Assembly: GCA_910585455.1 (NCBI GenBank)
Contig: CAJUEL010000003.1
Location: 62,001 to 126,000 of the forward strand
Origin: an uncultured Eisenbergiella sp.
GTDB taxonomy: Bacteria > Bacillota > Clostridia > Lachnospirales > Lachnospiraceae
Direction: 5' to 3'
Length of the DNA stretch: 64,000 nucleotides
In this document: piece by piece, positions 1 through 8,083 of the stretch
How positions within the stretch are numbered: the stretch's first letter is position 1
Layout: each line of letters begins with the position of its first letter
Made by a program: the position numbers and the translations under genes
The notes under the pieces: generated by a model
Told to the model about the DNA's origin: nothing
The model's input: the letters and a program-made list of their open reading frames with translations, nothing else
The model's database searches: none

Positions 1-843
1 AATGATATAAAGGGTAAATTTTATGTACATAATGAAACATTGTCAAAAGGAACAAACAAAGTCCATTGGAAGATATTCTATGAAGATAATAGTGGTGTGG
101 AATATAAGAGGGATGTGTACGCAGATTATTTAGTTGCACAGGCATTTTTGGAACCAGTAAAGGGAAAAAGCAGGATATATCATATAGACGGTGATAATTC
201 CAACAGCAAATATAATAATCTTATTTATGTGTCTGATATAGAATATCATGATTTACGGAATGGTAAGATCAGCGTCAATGATTTAGGCAGAGAACAGAAG
301 TATATACCATTCCTAAACAGTAGCCGCATGAAAGCAAGAAGACTATGGAATGATATGCAAACACGTTGTTACAATGAGAAATTACATAAAAGATTTCCAG
401 AGTACATAGGCTGTACCATTTGTGATTATTGGTTGGAAGATAAAGAAAGATTCTTTAAATGGGTAGAAGAAAACTATTATATGATTGGCAATGAGCAGAT
501 GGATTTGGATAAAGATATTCTCTGTAAGGGTAATAAAGTATACAGTCCTGAAACTTGCGTATTTGTTCCGCATACAATCAATACTCTTTTGCTGAATTGT
601 AAAAGAAAACGTGGCAAATATCCGCTTGGGGTAAGTTATGACAAAGGAAAATATCGTGCGGCATTGAATGTTGACGGTAAAACTGTAAAATTAGGTGTTT
701 ATAATACGCCGAAAGAAGCATTTTTGGAGTATAAGAGACATAAAGAAGCTCTTATTATTGTTATTGCTGATAGATATAAAGGTAAAATTCCAGATCGAGT
801 ATATGAAGCTATGATGAACTGGAAGATTGAAATTGATGATTAA
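1..843 (+). CDS. HNH homing-endonuclease-like protein with AP2 domain (5' partial)
   Basis: The reading frame is open through the left edge of the window, so the gene starts upstream; the first usable codon inside is TTG at 40, but codons from base 1 also read as protein. The motif YHIDGDNSNSKYNNL (about 55 residues in) matches the HNH_3 signature of phage homing endonucleases. The last 80 residues (KYPLGVSYDKGKYRAAL onward) resemble an AP2 DNA-binding domain, a common partner of HNH nucleases. The family nicks or cuts DNA and spreads its own gene. Here it would be a selfish passenger of the element. A similar AP2-like tail is found at the end of the helicase at 35992-37680. The call to HNH/AP2 is fairly secure; activity is inferred. 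Confidence 0.75.
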   Translation, partial: NDIKGKFYVHNETLSKGTNKVHWKIFYEDNSGVEYKRDVYADYLVAQAFLEPVKGKSRIYHIDGDNSNSKYNNLIYVSDIEYHDLRNGKISVNDLGREQKYIPFLNSSRMKARRLWNDMQTRCYNEKLHKRFPEYIGCTICDYWLEDKERFFKWVEENYYMIGNEQMDLDKDILCKGNKVYSPETCVFVPHTINTLLLNCKRKRGKYPLGVSYDKGKYRAALNVDGKTVKLGVYNTPKEAFLEYKRHKEALIIVIADRYKGKIPDRVYEAMMNWKIEIDD

Positions 844-867
844 TTTTAGAAAGCGAGGATTATAACT

Positions 868-1119
868 ATGACAGAAATAGAACAGAGAGCACAGAAATTA
901 CTGGATGATATCCAGCGGAGGAAAAATAAAGAATTAGCGGATAAGATATTTAGGGAATCAAAACAGAGAGCAGCACAAAAAGAAATGCGAGAAAGAGAAG
1001 AGGCAAGACAACTGAAGCAAAAGGAAGAGTTGTGGAATCCATATCTTGAAAAAGCTATGCAGAGAGCAGAACGGGAACAACAGGAGCATGAGGAACTTAT
1101 GAATAAATTTAAGTCGTAA
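868..1119 (+). CDS. small charged coiled-coil protein, unknown
   Basis: An 83-residue protein starts 25 bases after the HNH gene, with a GCGAGGA-type ribosome binding site. It is almost wholly charged (runs of E, K, R and Q, with A and L at heptad-like spacing), so it should form one long helix or coiled coil. No family is recognised. It is followed at once by a clear rho-independent terminator, so it is the last gene of the transcript entering from the left. Confidence 0.6.
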   Translation: MTEIEQRAQKLLDDIQRRKNKELADKIFRESKQRAAQKEMREREEARQLKQKEELWNPYLEKAMQRAEREQQEHEELMNKFKS

Positions 1120-1132
1120 ATATGGTAAGATT

Positions 1133-1177
1133 ATAAGGCATATCGGATGTAAAAGTCTGGTATGCCTTATTTTTTTA
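1133..1177 (+). terminator. rho-independent terminator
   Basis: ATAAGGCATA (1133-1142) pairs exactly with TATGCCTTAT (1161-1170), followed by a run of T to 1177. It closes the transcript of the two genes to its left. Confidence 0.85.
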
Positions 1178-1398
1178 CGGTTTTTTGTCATAATATGTGG
1201 AAAGACATGGAAAATTATGCTAATATTAAAACATAAAACCTATTGGTAGTCTACAAGTTTTTCGTTTTGTAGCAAAAAAATGACGATTTTATGCATGCTT
1301 ATGACGGTGAATGTTCATAACTTGTAAATTACCGCTGGAAAAGAACATATTTTCATGAATAAACTTTAAATGATTCATAATATAGAAAGAGGTTAGAT

Positions 1399-3948
1399 AT
1401 GGAAAGAGATGTGAGATGGATACATATATCTGATTTACATATTGGTTCAGAAAAAAATAAATGGATTGATAGTACAATTCAAAAAGAATTAGTTTATTAT
1501 CTAAAGAACGATATAGGAAGAATTGATTTCATTTTGATAACTGGAGATATAATAAACAAAGGAAAATATAACAATTATGAATTAAGAACATATGCGAATG
1601 AACTATTAAGCGAGTTGAAAAAAGTATCCGAAAATATTATATTCTGTGTAGGTAATCATGATTATTTACGCTCAGATGGGAGATTTAAACTTCTTGCTGA
1701 TTGGCAGATGAAAGAAAATAAAAAGAAAGAAGAAGATGAGTTTGTTAAAAGGTTAAATACTGATTTTGATAGATATGTTGATTTCTGTAAAAAAAATACA
1801 AGTGATGATAATCCTATTTCAACAAATACATATATTTATAAAAAAATATCTAGTATAAATGTTGTTGTACTAAATACAAGTACATTTGCTGGTCAACCAG
1901 AAATAGATGAAAAGGGTAATATAAAAAGGGATAAAGATGGTAATGTAATTGTAAATGATAATGGTAAAATTTGGATAGCAGAGAATGATTTACCATCTAT
2001 AGATTTATTATTAAATGGTGTACCTTCAATTGTTGTAGGGCATCACCCATTGGAAGAATTTGACCCTAAAGCACGAAAAATTATCCAAAAGTTTATTAAT
2101 ACTATAAATGCAAAATATTTTTGTGGACATGCACATAGATATTCAAAAAATAATTTCAATGGTACTCAGCAAACTTCCATATCGGGTTTGTTTGTTGACG
2201 ATTATAACAATCCAAGTTTTACATACAATATAATTAGAAAAGAAGTAAATGCAGAAGTCAGTAGTAAAAGATATATATATGATAAAAATTGGACTGATTT
2301 AAGAAGTTCTTATAATGATAGTAACTTATGTGTTTATGATAGCCTTGATCGTGCTACATTAGACATTGCAAATGATATTTTAAGTAGTGATTTTTTGTAT
2401 TTTTTTGGTCTGCAAGGAAGCACTTTTTTACCTTCCGAAGATAATATACATTCTGCTATTATGAAAAATAAAGAATTACTTATCAAATTGTTAATATCAA
2501 GTCCATATAATGAAAACATTATTAGTCGTTTGCACCAGATACCAAAATATAATAATCAAGCAGAGTTTGAAAATAAAGTCAAAAAGGTTAATAATATAAT
2601 AAACCTTATAAAAAATGAATATATGATGAGTAAGAATGCAATTATTAAATATCACAAATTGCCTATTACATATAGAACAATTATAACAAAAAATCATTTA
2701 TATATAGGTATGTATGAAGATAAAGATAGTAGTGAATCAAAAATATATAGATTTAATTCTTCATCTTCTCTTTATAAGGCATCAGTACTTCATTTTAATA
2801 CTTTTTGGAATAATGCAGAAGATAAAATTTCATCTGTAGTTCCAGAATGGTATAGAATTATAGAGAAACAATTTAGTATTACACCTTCTCTTGTAATTAA
2901 TGTGGCGGATAAATGTGATATGGACTGTCAATATTGTCCAGATGGCGGCGAAAACCTTGAAAAGAATCTACAATTATGCGATATAAAATTTATTAAAACT
3001 CTTATTAGAATGTTTAAGGGTTCGATTTCAAAATTTGATAAATCAGTAATAAGAATTACAGGTGGAGAACCTTTGAATAAAGAGATGGAACAGAGGACTA
3101 TTGAGATTTTAAAGGAAGCAATTAATATTGGCTATGAAAAAATAGTCCTTTGTACCAATGGAATTTATTTTTCTGAAGCATATAAAAATAATACAGAATT
3201 ATTTGATTTTATAAAAGAAAAGTTGCTTTTGAAATTCAGTTTGGATTCTATTGATGAAAAGATATTTAATGAAGTTACAAGAACTACTGGCAAACTAGCT
3301 ACAGTCATTAGTAACATTGTTTATGCTAAAGAACTTGGATTTAATATAGAGTTAAATGTTGTAGTAACTAAATATAATATTGACAAATTAATGGATATAT
3401 ATGAATTTGCTGCTAAAAATTCTTTAATAGGAATAAAATTATTAACTGTAAATGATTTTGGAGGTAATGTTAAGAATATTGATTCACTAGTAGATGATTC
3501 CGTAAGAAAAAAAATATTAAATTTGGTGGATGACTTAAAAAAAGATGAACGCTTTAGTAGTGATATAAATGTTTTTTTAAATGACAACAAGGGTATAGAG
3601 ATGAAAAAATTTAAAGACTCTAGAGGATGCATTATAACAATTGTTGATCATGAAAATGCCCCTGATTCAGTAACGCCAAGAAGAGTTTTTTGTTCTGCTT
3701 GTAGGGTATGTTCATATTATCCAGCTTCGCCTGATGTGGTATCAGGAAAAGTAAAGCCTTGCGCTACGGGCATTATGAGTTTGACTTTAAGAGCAGATGG
3801 AAAACTTAGTATTTGTAGGTTAATAAATGGATCAAATATCAATAAAAAAAGTGAAAACGCGATTAAAAATATTGTTCAAAAAGAAATGAAGAAATATAAA
3901 AATTGTTTTGTCTATGGAGGAAAGGGCGAAGATTGTGGCAAAATATAA
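1399..3948 (+). CDS. metallophosphoesterase-radical SAM fusion protein
   Basis: The 849-residue protein has two catalytic halves. Residues 5-290 are a calcineurin-like phosphoesterase with all metal motifs: D12-L-H14, G49-D50, G85-N-H-D88, G-H215-H216 and G-H244-A-H246. Residues about 490-849 are a radical SAM domain with C506-x3-C510-x2-C513, which binds the 4Fe-4S cluster, and GGEP at 555-558, which binds SAM. The C-terminal part has further cysteines (CSACRVC, then PCATG and SICR), recalling the second cluster of MoaA/SPASM enzymes. Residues 300-490 link the two and are unrecognised. The gene follows a terminator and overlaps a nucleotidyltransferase gene, so the two are probably translated together. 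Each half belongs to a known superfamily; the fusion and its substrate are unknown to me. A role in making or removing a modified nucleotide is a guess from the partner gene. Confidence 0.85.
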   Translation: MERDVRWIHISDLHIGSEKNKWIDSTIQKELVYYLKNDIGRIDFILITGDIINKGKYNNYELRTYANELLSELKKVSENIIFCVGNHDYLRSDGRFKLLADWQMKENKKKEEDEFVKRLNTDFDRYVDFCKKNTSDDNPISTNTYIYKKISSINVVVLNTSTFAGQPEIDEKGNIKRDKDGNVIVNDNGKIWIAENDLPSIDLLLNGVPSIVVGHHPLEEFDPKARKIIQKFINTINAKYFCGHAHRYSKNNFNGTQQTSISGLFVDDYNNPSFTYNIIRKEVNAEVSSKRYIYDKNWTDLRSSYNDSNLCVYDSLDRATLDIANDILSSDFLYFFGLQGSTFLPSEDNIHSAIMKNKELLIKLLISSPYNENIISRLHQIPKYNNQAEFENKVKKVNNIINLIKNEYMMSKNAIIKYHKLPITYRTIITKNHLYIGMYEDKDSSESKIYRFNSSSSLYKASVLHFNTFWNNAEDKISSVVPEWYRIIEKQFSITPSLVINVADKCDMDCQYCPDGGENLEKNLQLCDIKFIKTLIRMFKGSISKFDKSVIRITGGEPLNKEMEQRTIEILKEAINIGYEKIVLCTNGIYFSEAYKNNTELFDFIKEKLLLKFSLDSIDEKIFNEVTRTTGKLATVISNIVYAKELGFNIELNVVVTKYNIDKLMDIYEFAAKNSLIGIKLLTVNDFGGNVKNIDSLVDDSVRKKILNLVDDLKKDERFSSDINVFLNDNKGIEMKKFKDSRGCIITIVDHENAPDSVTPRRVFCSACRVCSYYPASPDVVSGKVKPCATGIMSLTLRADGKLSICRLINGSNINKKSENAIKNIVQKEMKKYKNCFVYGGKGEDCGKI

Positions 3949-4378
3949 GAAAGGGTTTATTTGTGGATTTTTTGATATATTGCATGATGGACATATAGAT
4001 ATTTTACAACAAGCCAAAAGCCAATGTGAATATTTGATTGTCGCTGTGGGAACTGACGACTTTATGCGAAAAAGAAAGCACCGAGAATCAATATTAAATT
4101 ATGAGCAAAGGGCGGAAATAGTAAAATCAATTCGTTATGTAGATGAAGTTGTACCAGAATTTGATCTTGACAAAGTGGCTGCATTTTATAAATATGATTT
4201 TGATGTGATGTTTGCAGGGGAAGATCATTTAAACGAAAAAATTTATATAGAGGCAACAAAGTATTTGAAGGAGTTGGGGGTAGATACAATTTATATTCCT
4301 AGAAAACATAGTATTTCTTCGACTTGTATTAGAAATAAGATACTTGAGATATATAATTTAGCGGGCAAGCAGGAATGA
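3935..4378 (+). CDS. TagD-like cytidylyl/adenylyltransferase-fold protein
   Basis: This enzyme belongs to the HxGH nucleotidyltransferase superfamily (TagD glycerol-3-phosphate cytidylyltransferase, phosphopantetheine adenylyltransferase). It shows GFFDILHDGH near the N-terminus, whose H-x2-H binds the nucleotide phosphates, and an ISSTCIR motif near the C-terminus. Members transfer CMP or AMP from a nucleoside triphosphate to a phosphorylated small molecule. I chose GTG at 3935, 8 bases after AGGG; ATG at 3914 and TTG at 3908 are in frame but lack a binding site. Either way it overlaps the end of the phosphoesterase-radical SAM gene, implying translational coupling and a shared pathway. Cell-wall genes that would accompany a true TagD are absent, so the substrate is unknown. 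Confidence 0.8.
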   Translation: MAKYKKGFICGFFDILHDGHIDILQQAKSQCEYLIVAVGTDDFMRKRKHRESILNYEQRAEIVKSIRYVDEVVPEFDLDKVAAFYKYDFDVMFAGEDHLNEKIYIEATKYLKELGVDTIYIPRKHSISSTCIRNKILEIYNLAGKQE

Positions 4379-4448
4379 GGTAAGAAAGAATATCTTTAGT
4401 AATAAGAATTTGTGTAATAATATAATCCCATTTTCTGTAAGATTTTTT

Positions 4449-4492
4449 ACATATATTGGGATATTATCTATCCCAATATATGTATGTTTTCT
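4449..4492 (+). terminator. strong (probably bidirectional) terminator
   Basis: ACATATATTGGGATA (4449-4463) and TATCCCAATATATGT (4469-4483) form a perfect 15-bp stem with a 5-base loop. A T-rich stretch follows on the plus strand, and the six T just before the stem would serve as an A-run or T-run for the minus strand. It ends the phosphoesterase-radical SAM operon. Confidence 0.8.
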
Positions 4493-4494
4493 TA

Positions 4495-5014
4495 CATCTA
4501 TTAGGATAGGGTGATGATGTTCGATAAAAATAGGCGTTCAGCATAGGGGTATATAGTGATATAGGGTGGTAAAATATCTGTAGGATTTAAACATCCCCCT
4601 CCTACCCGCTTGAAGGTAGTGTGTAAAGGATGGCAAATTTTATATAGGGTATACCCTTATATATGGAATTTAATATTTCGGATGAAAACCTACCCCCCCT
4701 GTCAAAGGGCTGGTTCGGCAGTTTCTCCAAAATTAAGTTGGGGTATGAAAAGAACAGCTGGGCGCTTTTCTGCGTTAAAGTCCGAAAAATATAATGTAAA
4801 CGTACCCGGTTTATACCCTTACCCCTGCTGCCCCTGCCCATCATATCAGTCGCAAATGAGCCGTTTTAGCGTCCATTCAGCGCCATTTTGGGCATACCCT
4901 GACAAAACTATCACCAACGACATTTTAAGCCCAATTTGATGCCCAAAACGCGAAATAAAGCCCCTGAATACACCAGCCAAAAGGCTGTGAGCTGTCATAA
5001 CTCATAGCCTTTAT
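4495..5014. other. gene-free, GC-richer intergenic stretch
   Basis: About 500 bases between the end of the radical SAM operon and the convergent minus-strand genes. No convincing gene is present: the one long open frame (4610-4939, plus) has no ribosome binding site and an odd composition rich in P, C, Y and W. Base composition is noticeably richer in GC than the neighbours, with C-runs and short repeats of GGGTATA type. A hairpin with arms AAAGGCT/AGCCTTT (4980-5012) probably terminates the minus-strand operon that ends at 5027. Confidence 0.5.
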
Positions 5015-5026
5015 ATGGTATGATGA

Positions 5027-5335
5027 TCATGCTATATTATCCTGCTGAACAGTCGAATAACATTCCTTTTTAGCAAGCTCAAATGCTTTCTTTTCGTCTG
5101 TGTAGCTCCTGCAATTTGCGGTATCATATTTTCTGACCATAACAATTCTGTTTTCAAAGTCTGTTATACTGTCCCAGCTATAAATGATATTATCTTTTTG
5201 CACTGCCGCATTGTGTTCCCTGCTTAAAAGCAAAAACGCCTTTTTGATATCGTCTTTTTTATAATTTGCTTTACTGTCTTCCGTATACTGAAAACATCCG
5301 AAAAAGTCTTTTCTTGTATATTTTACTATCAACAT
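5027..5335 (-). CDS. hypothetical protein downstream of ArdC
   Basis: A 102-residue soluble protein with a good binding site (AAGGAAGGTGG) before its ATG. It lies 78 bases downstream of the ArdC-like gene on the same strand, with a hairpin between them. It has no signal peptide or membrane segment and no domain that I recognise. Short antirestriction-operon proteins of this size are common in mobile elements, but nothing in the sequence proves that role. Confidence 0.6.
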   Translation of the reverse strand: MLIVKYTRKDFFGCFQYTEDSKANYKKDDIKKAFLLLSREHNAAVQKDNIIYSWDSITDFENRIVMVRKYDTANCRSYTDEKKAFELAKKECYSTVQQDNIA

Positions 5336-5364
5336 ATTTCCACCTTCCTTTTCTTTTCGTGTCA

Positions 5365-5408
5365 GGGTGTAGCCGTTACCATTTCAGCGGTTACACCCTT
5401 TATTTTTT
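5365..5408 (+). terminator. hairpin with T-run between two minus-strand genes
   Basis: GGGTGTA (5365-5371) pairs with TACACCC (5392-5398), with more pairing inside (GCCG/CGGT), and is followed by TTTATTTTTTT on the plus strand. It has the form of a plus-strand terminator even though the flanking genes are on the minus strand; read from the minus strand it is a hairpin that could attenuate expression of the 5027-5335 gene. Confidence 0.5.
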
Positions 5409-5413
5409 TACGA

Positions 5414-6274
5414 TTACACTAATGCTTCACCCAGAATATACTTGACTGCTTTTTCTGCCTTGCTACTCGCTGATACAATGAATTTAACATCATTTCGCAA
5501 TACCGATAACCAATTCTTAATATATGCGCTACTGTTGCGAAAACTTTTGCCTGTTTCAATCCCAATGATATTCATAAGGTTTGCACTTCCGATCTCAGCT
5601 ACCAATTCCTCTTTGCTGTATTCGTCGCTACCGAAAGCTACAAGTTTCCCGTTTCTGTCTTCTTCACGGTTGCATCGACTTTCTTTTAGTGTGCTATGTA
5701 CTGACTCATGAAATGCGGTACTGTAATATTCATTTGCATTTATGAACTGTTCAAACAAAGGTAAATGTATCAGATCATGGCTGGGCATGTAATAGGCTTT
5801 GTCACCGCCCATATGTTCAACCTTTATATTTTCCCTTGTCCAGTAGTCGTGTAACACTTTTTCAGCCTTTTCTATTGGCTCTATATCGTTCAATTCTTCT
5901 TTCTGTAAAGGCTTCACATTTTCTACCTGTGAGATATGAAATACATTATAATATCGCAATAAAGGTATCTGTCTGGTTATTTTTGTACCGTCTTCCTGTT
6001 CTTCATCAATAGGTTGAATTTTCCAAAATGTAACTATCTCTGCGTGTTCACCTTTGCGAACATGACCGCCTAAATTTGTCCACTGTTTGAAAGTAGCATA
6101 TTCACCATCATGCTTCAAAAGCATTTGATTTAATAATGAATACGGCTTCTTACTGATACGGTTGAAAGCACCGCTCTTAATGCCTGTCCATGGCTTTTCC
6201 CACGGTATGATATTATTTTCTAACTGTTCAATAATGCGATCCGTTACCATTTCGTATACTGATTTTGCTGCCAT
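5414..6274 (-). CDS. ardC: ArdC-type antirestriction protein (ssDNA-binding plus zincin domain)
   Basis: Residues 5-110 match the ArdC N-terminal DNA-binding domain (VYEMVTDRIIEQLENNIIPW, later NLGGHVRKGEHAEIVTFWK). The C-terminal domain is zincin-like, with the metal-binding HESVH motif at H189-E190 and H193. Known ArdC proteins bind single-stranded DNA and protect an incoming plasmid from host restriction. I chose ATG at 6274 because GGAGG (minus strand, 6284-6288) lies 9 bases upstream; longer in-frame starts have no binding site. The gene is second in a minus-strand operon driven by the XRE-controlled promoter at 6762-6790, which suits a gene turned on during transfer or induction. Confidence 0.85.
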   Translation of the reverse strand: MAAKSVYEMVTDRIIEQLENNIIPWEKPWTGIKSGAFNRISKKPYSLLNQMLLKHDGEYATFKQWTNLGGHVRKGEHAEIVTFWKIQPIDEEQEDGTKITRQIPLLRYYNVFHISQVENVKPLQKEELNDIEPIEKAEKVLHDYWTRENIKVEHMGGDKAYYMPSHDLIHLPLFEQFINANEYYSTAFHESVHSTLKESRCNREEDRNGKLVAFGSDEYSKEELVAEIGSANLMNIIGIETGKSFRNSSAYIKNWLSVLRNDVKFIVSASSKAEKAVKYILGEALV

Positions 6275-6368
6275 CTCCATAACCTCCACAATAAAAAAGT
6301 GTAAAGCCCCTTGATAATTCAATAGACTTTACACTATGGATTGCGATATGTTGTTTATGTGGCTGTGG

Positions 6369-6629
6369 TTATGCTATGCTTTCGATACGTTCTTTTACTC
6401 TTCTTAATTCATTTTCAAGAATATTAACACGGATTAAAAGCATTTCTTTTTCATTGTCTATCTTTAAGGCTTCATCAAGTTTTCTGTTTAAATCGAGATG
6501 CCCTTCCGCAATAATCCTTATATTACGGTTTGTTTCATTTTCAAGCGTTAGCTGAATGCTTTTCAGATCACGCTTTATCGGATCAAGCATTAACTCGATA
6601 GCCTTTAAGTCTTCCTTTGATAATGCCAT
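6369..6629 (-). CDS. small coiled-coil protein at head of the ArdC operon
   Basis: An 86-residue protein of heptad-like character (KAIELMLDPIKRDLKSIQL, then NILENELRRVKERIESIA) starts after GGGGATGATAG. It is probably a dimeric or trimeric coiled coil. It is the first gene after the consensus minus-strand promoter at 6762-6790. No family is recognised. Confidence 0.65.
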   Translation of the reverse strand: MALSKEDLKAIELMLDPIKRDLKSIQLTLENETNRNIRIIAEGHLDLNRKLDEALKIDNEKEMLLIRVNILENELRRVKERIESIA

Positions 6630-6761
6630 TCTATCATCCCCCTGTTGTGGTTATGTATGTACTGACAGATATTAATTATTCACTGATTGGTTACAGTATA
6701 TCACAAGTTGAGGGTAAAGTCTATTCAATTATCAAGGTGCTTTTGTTTTGTTGTTGAGATT

Positions 6762-6790
6762 ATTATATACCCTAAAAGTAGTGACGTCAA
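6762..6790 (-). promoter_or_regulatory. consensus promoter with XRE operator, ArdC operon
   Basis: On the minus strand TTGACG (6785-6790) is 17 bases from TATAAT (6762-6767). The spacer holds the operator ACCCTAAAAGTAGTGAC (plus-strand reading, from 6769), so a bound repressor would cover the promoter. The promoter at 7450-7478 has the same build on the other strand. Confidence 0.8.
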
Positions 6791-6806
6791 TATGCAATAT
6801 AACCAA

Positions 6807-6850
6807 TATTTAGGGTATATAACTATGCGATATGACTAGATTTAGGGTGT
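6807..6850 (+). promoter_or_regulatory. two further XRE operator copies before the repressor gene
   Basis: ATATTTAGGGTATAT (6807-6820) and GATTTAGGGTGTAC (6839-6852) repeat the TTTAGGGTA half of the operators at 6768, 7390, 7425 and 7463. They lie just upstream of the XRE gene, so the repressor probably controls its own synthesis. Confidence 0.65.
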
Positions 6851-6924
6851 ACTTGATTTAGGTTTTGTTTTATGATAAAATAAAAGAGAATATTAGTTTA
6901 TATGAAAAGGGAGGTGTGCTTATA

Positions 6925-7182
6925 ATGATTAGTTATGAAAAATTAGTTAAAAAATTGAAAGAGAATAATATAAGCCAATATAAGTTAAAACAGGAAAGAA
7001 TTATAGGTTCTGCTACAATTACAAAAATATTTAAAAATGATGGATTAAACGGAGAATCAATTGATATAAAAGTGGTAGATAAATTATGTAAATTATTAAA
7101 GTGTCAACCTGGTGACATCTTAGAAGAAGTTGAAGATATAGAAGGATATTCAGATACATCTGAAAGAAGGTATAGAGGATAA
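6925..7182 (+). CDS. XRE/Cro-type HTH repressor
   Basis: An 85-residue single-domain HTH protein (SYEKLVKKLKENNISQYKL, then GSATITKIFKN as the recognition region, VVDKLCKLLKCQPGDILE as the C-terminal helix), typical of small Cro/C1-type regulators. ATG at 6925 follows GGAGGTG by 8 bases; the longer frame from 6865 has no binding site. The repeated ACCCTAAA operators on both sides of the gene, two inside consensus promoters, make it the likely repressor of both flanking operons. Confidence 0.85.
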   Translation: MISYEKLVKKLKENNISQYKLKQERIIGSATITKIFKNDGLNGESIDIKVVDKLCKLLKCQPGDILEEVEDIEGYSDTSERRYRG

Positions 7183-7195
7183 AAAACAAATTATA

Positions 7196-7310
7196 ATACG
7201 TTTAACAGGATAGCCGGAAGGTGAATGCAGCTCACCCGCACCGGCGAAATATAAACTACTAAAAAATAGTCGTCAACTCGCCAAAGTCAGGACGGCTATT
7301 TTTTATTTTT
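7196..7310 (+). ncRNA. candidate structured RNA, possible antitoxin RNA
   Basis: The stretch folds into a nested hairpin (GCCGG with CCGGC, inner GGTGA with TCACC, 7213-7245) followed by a long terminator-type stem AAAAATAGTCGTC (7261-7274) with GACGGCTATTTTT (7291-7303) and more T. It ends in antisense overlap with the tail of the toxin-like ORF at 7296-7379. TATAAT at about 7191-7196 could be its -10; no good -35 is seen. The layout resembles a type I antitoxin RNA. Confidence 0.45.
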
Positions 7311-7379
7311 CATATTCAGAATTGCAACAATTAAAAGGGCAATCGTTAATATAATCTGAAATTCTTTGAATATATTCAT
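7296..7379 (-). CDS. small hydrophobic peptide, candidate holin-like type I toxin
   Basis: A 27-codon ORF begins MNIFKEFQIILT, runs through one hydrophobic helix (IALLIVAIL) and ends NMKNKK. This is the layout of TxpA/BsrG/holin-like type I toxins: short polar start, single membrane span, lysine-rich tail. Its 3' end overlaps the terminator of the structured RNA on the other strand. The ribosome binding site is weak. Two XRE operators lie just upstream (7390 and 7425). The call rests on shape only. Confidence 0.45.
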   Translation of the reverse strand: MNIFKEFQIILTIALLIVAILNMKNKK

Positions 7380-7388
7380 GCGACGCAA

Positions 7389-7440
7389 ATACCCTAAAAA
7401 TAGTTACAAGTACACAATAAACATACCCTAAAATTAGTGA
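7389..7440. promoter_or_regulatory. two XRE operator copies
   Basis: ATACCCTAAAAATAGTTAC (7389-7407) and ATACCCTAAAATTAGTGAT (7423-7441) are near-identical copies spaced about 33 bases (three helix turns) apart. They sit between the toxin-like ORF and the promoter at 7450. Confidence 0.7.
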
Positions 7441-7449
7441 TATTGTACA

Positions 7450-7478
7450 TTGACATCACTATGTTTAGGGTATATAAT
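7450..7478 (+). promoter_or_regulatory. perfect sigma-A promoter with embedded XRE operator
   Basis: TTGACA (7450-7455), a 17-base spacer and TATAAT (7473-7478). The spacer carries ATGTTTAGGGTA, the inverted form of the ACCCTAAA operator. It drives the plus-strand operon beginning at 7652. A leader of about 165 bases follows, with no supported gene. Confidence 0.85.
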
Positions 7479-7651
7479 AGTCTTACAAGGTCAAGCAAGA
7501 CAGACCTACAACAAAGCAAGCAACCGAATGAGCCGAAAGCTTTTCACAAATTTTGAACCATATACGTATGAGGTGAACTGACAGTAGCCAATAGTTACGA
7601 AGATGATCAAAAGGTTGCTTCCATACTAAATAGGAAAAGGAGACAGAGCGT

Positions 7652-7981
7652 ATGTGTGCAAATATGAAAGAATTCCAGACAGTATCAGAAAAGATTTTTG
7701 AATTAGAGCAAAAGAAAGCCAAAAAGAAAAAAGAAATGGACGCTTTAGAAAAGGAAATCAGGCAACTTAAAAGTGAAGTATCCTCTTATATGAAGAAACG
7801 GCAAAAAGAAATACTTACGGCTGCTGGATTAGAGGTATTGTTAGCGGCATTCACAAGACCGACATTTGATAAAGATGCGTTCATTGCAGGTGAAGAAAAC
7901 GGCAAAGCAACTTATCAAAAATATCTTAGAAACATTCCAATAGAACGAGTTACTGTCAGACTTGCAAAAACACAGTTATAA
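7652..7981 (+). CDS. coiled-coil protein, unknown function
   Basis: A 109-residue protein with a good AAGGAG site 9 bases before ATG. Residues 10-60 are a highly charged coiled coil (ELEQKKAKKKKEMDALEK). The C-terminal half is a small folded region with no known domain. It is the first gene downstream of the XRE-regulated promoter. Confidence 0.7.
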   Translation: MCANMKEFQTVSEKIFELEQKKAKKKKEMDALEKEIRQLKSEVSSYMKKRQKEILTAAGLEVLLAAFTRPTFDKDAFIAGEENGKATYQKYLRNIPIERVTVRLAKTQL

Positions 7982-8083
7982 AGTGGTCACAGCCACTATA
8001 AACAGGGCTTTAAGCTGTGAGCGTTGACCGTCTAATGGCGGTCAGATAGCCACACAAAATTACAACGAAAGGCAGGTAACAAC

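Noticed and set aside
1399..3948. Prokaryotic viperin (antiviral ddhNTP synthase)
   Set aside because: The cluster motif alone does not set viperins apart, and the extra C-terminal cysteines resemble MoaA/SPASM enzymes. The nucleotidyltransferase partner is also not typical of viperin loci.
4610..4939. 109-codon plus-strand ORF
   Set aside because: No ribosome binding site, strange amino acid content, and a minus-strand ORF of similar length in the same DNA. The length follows from the GC-richer base content.
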